Below are positions 17,118 to 18,749 of a DNA stretch of 18,749 nt, one piece after another. Positions within the stretch are counted from its first letter, which is position 1; each line of letters opens with the position of its first letter. A program made the position numbers and the translations under genes. The notes under the pieces were generated by a model that was not told the origin of the DNA, made no database searches, and was given only the letters and a program-made list of their open reading frames with translations. The stretch is from Irineochytrium annulatum. Lineage: Eukaryota; Chytridiomycota; Chytridiomycetes; Chytridiales; Chytridiaceae. The DNA lies in assembly GCA_027600665.1 (NCBI GenBank), contig JADGJL010000535.1:1-18749 (forward strand). Direction: 5' to 3'.

Positions 17118-18749
17118 ATGGAAGTCTCCCGCGCCCCCCGCAGCAACGTGCCAATTCGCCGGGGGTCCCGCCTCCAGGACGACGACGAGGATGACGAGCT
17201 GACCGCCACGGATGACGACGAGCGAGATGTCCTGATCCCCTTCCCGGGGAAATGGGACGACCACCACCGGAACAGCAGGAAGCAACACATTCGACACCAC
17301 CCACATCTGCACCATCTTCACCTGAAGACGAACGAGAAGCATGGACAGCAGCAACAGCAGCAGTCAGGGCATGCAGGAGTGGAGAAGGTGGGAACGCGGG
17401 GTGGTCAAGATAGTGTGGTTGTTCGGCGAGGGAATGTTAATGTCGACTTCCTTAACTTCATACCTTGCCGACTGATTTGTCCTCTCCCAAATATTTTTAC
17501 TTCTAATGCTTCCTTTTTCTTTGCTAATTTCGCTTTCCCCGCATTTGCCTTCTTTAAAACAGACATCGCAACCCGTCTTCCCACCACCGTCATTCACAAC
17601 GCCGAAAGCGCGCAGGTCGCGGCGCGCCAAGCTCGCTTCCCTCCTTGTTTGCGACCTCCCCTCCGGTGCGCCCGTCAAGAAGCACGCCGCTGACCAACAT
17701 GTCCAGTTCTCCCACCGGCGCAAAAACTCGGGCGACTCCTCCTATAACCTCCAGTTCTCCCACCGACGCAAAAACTCGGGCGACTCCTCCCACAACCTCC
17801 AGTTCTCCCACCGGCGCAAAAACTCGGGGGACTCCTCCATGAACGTCGTCGCCGCGGCCACGCCGGTCCGCATCCCGCGCAAGATGAGCGTAAGCCTGAG
17901 CGGGTTGAATCACCACGCGCGCGCGAGGCAGTGGTGGGTCGATGAGATCGATGATCATGATGGGTTCGATGATGAGGAGGAGGAGGATGACGAGGAGGAG
18001 ATGGAGCGGATGTGGTGGGACCAGGAGCAGGGGTGGGACGAGGGCGTGGAGGTGCCGAGGAGCCCGGCGTCGAGCGAGGAGGGTGATTTTATGATGTTTG
18101 GGTTTGACGAGGGACAGCGTCAGCAGGGTGGCGCGACGGGACAGGAGGTGATGGAGGTGTTAGCGGTAGCCGCTGAGAAGGATTATAGCAGTGTGGAGAC
18201 TTTAAGTACGAGCTATGCGTCGGATGCGTCGACATTGTTTGGGAGCGTGGACGATGTGGGGATGGGCATAATGGAGAATGGTGAGGAGAGGGCCGAGAGG
18301 AAAGTGAGGTTGCTGGAGGAGGTGGAGAAGGGGATGACGGAAATGGAATGCGTTGTGCCTGCTGAGGAGCTCGACGAGACGTCGGACGCGTGCGTTAGTA
18401 TGGATGTCGATTCCATAACGCTCGCCGACGTCCTGCCACCGCCACGCAAGTCCAACATCGGCGCAATCATCCGGCGCGTTCCCTCCGAGGTGTGGGGCCT
18501 TCTCTTTCAATACGTCTCCTTCTACGCCGAGGACGAGGGCGGTCCCCACCTTATGCCCGATCCCGCCGACGTCGTTGAGGACTCCGATGCTGACGATGAC
18601 ACCGAGTCTTCCTCGGACGACTCCGCCTCCACCTCCGACACGGCCGCCTCCTCCCTCTCCCTTCCTGACGTCGATCTCTCTGACTCCGACTCCGACGAGG
18701 AGGATGCCACCCCCACTGTAACGGTCGTCCCCTTTACCCACCCCTACCC
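17118..18749 (+). CDS. Acidic F-box protein with three tandem 16-residue repeats (two exons, cut by window edge)
   Basis: The model is join(17118..17387, 17563..18749), open at the right edge, with at least 485 residues. The ATG has a near-perfect context (GCCACCATGG). Exon 1 (90 residues) has an Asp/Glu run, a His-rich stretch and six Gln. Exon 2 has no start codon at its left end. It encodes a basic patch (ARRSRRAK), then three copies of a 16-residue repeat with core QFSHRRKNSGDSS (residues about 137-184), a strongly acidic Trp-containing stretch (about 213-260), and from about 394 RRVPSEVWGLLFQYVSFY, which fits helix 1 of an F-box. An acidic Ser/Asp-rich insertion follows, as in the F-box gene at 6700; the rest of the F-box lies outside the window. 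An SCF substrate-adaptor role is inferred. The exon 1 donor is the least certain point. An in-frame ATG at 18400, with A at -3 and G at +4, could start a shorter protein. Confidence 0.65.
17388..17562 (+). other. Proposed intron 1 of the last F-box gene (175 nt, phase 0)
   Basis: The acceptor TTTAAAACAG|ACA ends a T-rich stretch containing a branch-like GCTAATT. The donor AAG|GTGGGA is the best phase-0 GT in the exon 1 frame. The exon 1 frame itself continues to 17693 but becomes Phe-rich and low in codon quality, while the exon 2 frame stays open for about 1.2 kb. Other phase-0 donors between 17388 and 17445 are possible. Confidence 0.5.
17701..17844 (+). repeat. Three tandem copies of a 48-bp coding repeat
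   Basis: Units occupy 17701-17748, 17749-17796 and 17797-17844 and differ at only a few bases, mostly at the unit edges (GTC/CTC start; TATAAC, CACAAC or ATGAAC end). Each encodes 16 residues with the invariant core QFSHRRKNSGDSS. The unit length is a multiple of three, so copy-number change would keep the frame. Confidence 0.92.

Noticed and set aside
17590..17958. Minus-strand open frame with repeats of the type ARVFAPVGELE
   Set aside because: It is the reverse-complement shadow of the 48-bp coding repeat; the + frame is longer and joins an F-box.

Overview
This looks like nuclear DNA of a fungus. Genes are split by short GT-AG introns (54-221 nt), start codons sit in eukaryotic contexts (for example CGCCACCATGG at 17118), AATAAA signals follow some genes, and one gene encodes the eukaryotic Swi3/TIPIN replication-fork protein. 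The abundance of F-box, ankyrin and BTB proteins and the moderately high GC content would suit an early-diverging, chytrid-like fungus, but that placement is a guess. No mobile element, rRNA, convincing tRNA or CRISPR array was found.

Layout, left to right: (1) 2-829 (+), the 3' end of a Ser/Pro/Arg-rich hypothetical gene cut by the window edge. (2) 1696-5297 (+), a two-exon F-box/ankyrin-like protein of about 1126 residues; its intron splits the F-box. (3) 6700-8653 (+), a three-exon F-box protein with a leucine-rich C-terminal part; its middle exon has no start codon of its own. (4) 9348-10430 (-), a BTB/POZ-like protein with an acidic C-terminus. (5) 10621-10863 (+), a doubtful very small gene. 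(6) 11080-12415 (+), a Swi3/Csm3/TIPIN family protein in two exons. (7) 12966-13578 (-), an Hsp20 small heat-shock protein in two exons, with a heat-shock element upstream. (8) about 14647-14925 (-), a possible decayed coding relic. (9) 15578-15880 (+), a 100-residue hypothetical protein with a TATA-like promoter. (10) 17118 to the right edge (+), a two-exon acidic F-box protein with three tandem 16-residue repeats.

Three of the eight supported genes are F-box proteins (substrate adaptors of SCF ubiquitin ligases) and a fourth has a BTB-type fold (often a Cullin-3 adaptor), so the window is rich in likely substrate-recognition proteins. No operon-like logic links them. The Hsp20 and Swi3/TIPIN genes are housekeeping or stress genes interspersed among them.

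The most unusual signal at window scale is compositional. The sense strand of most genes is C-rich at the 5' end and G-rich at the 3' end. In the two largest genes this sawtooth resets part-way along, close to an in-frame ATG with a good context. I found no clearly new multi-gene system. The best leads are the sawtooth and its resets, the phospho-site-like tandem repeat in the last gene, and a duplicated acidic/proline motif in the Swi3/TIPIN protein.
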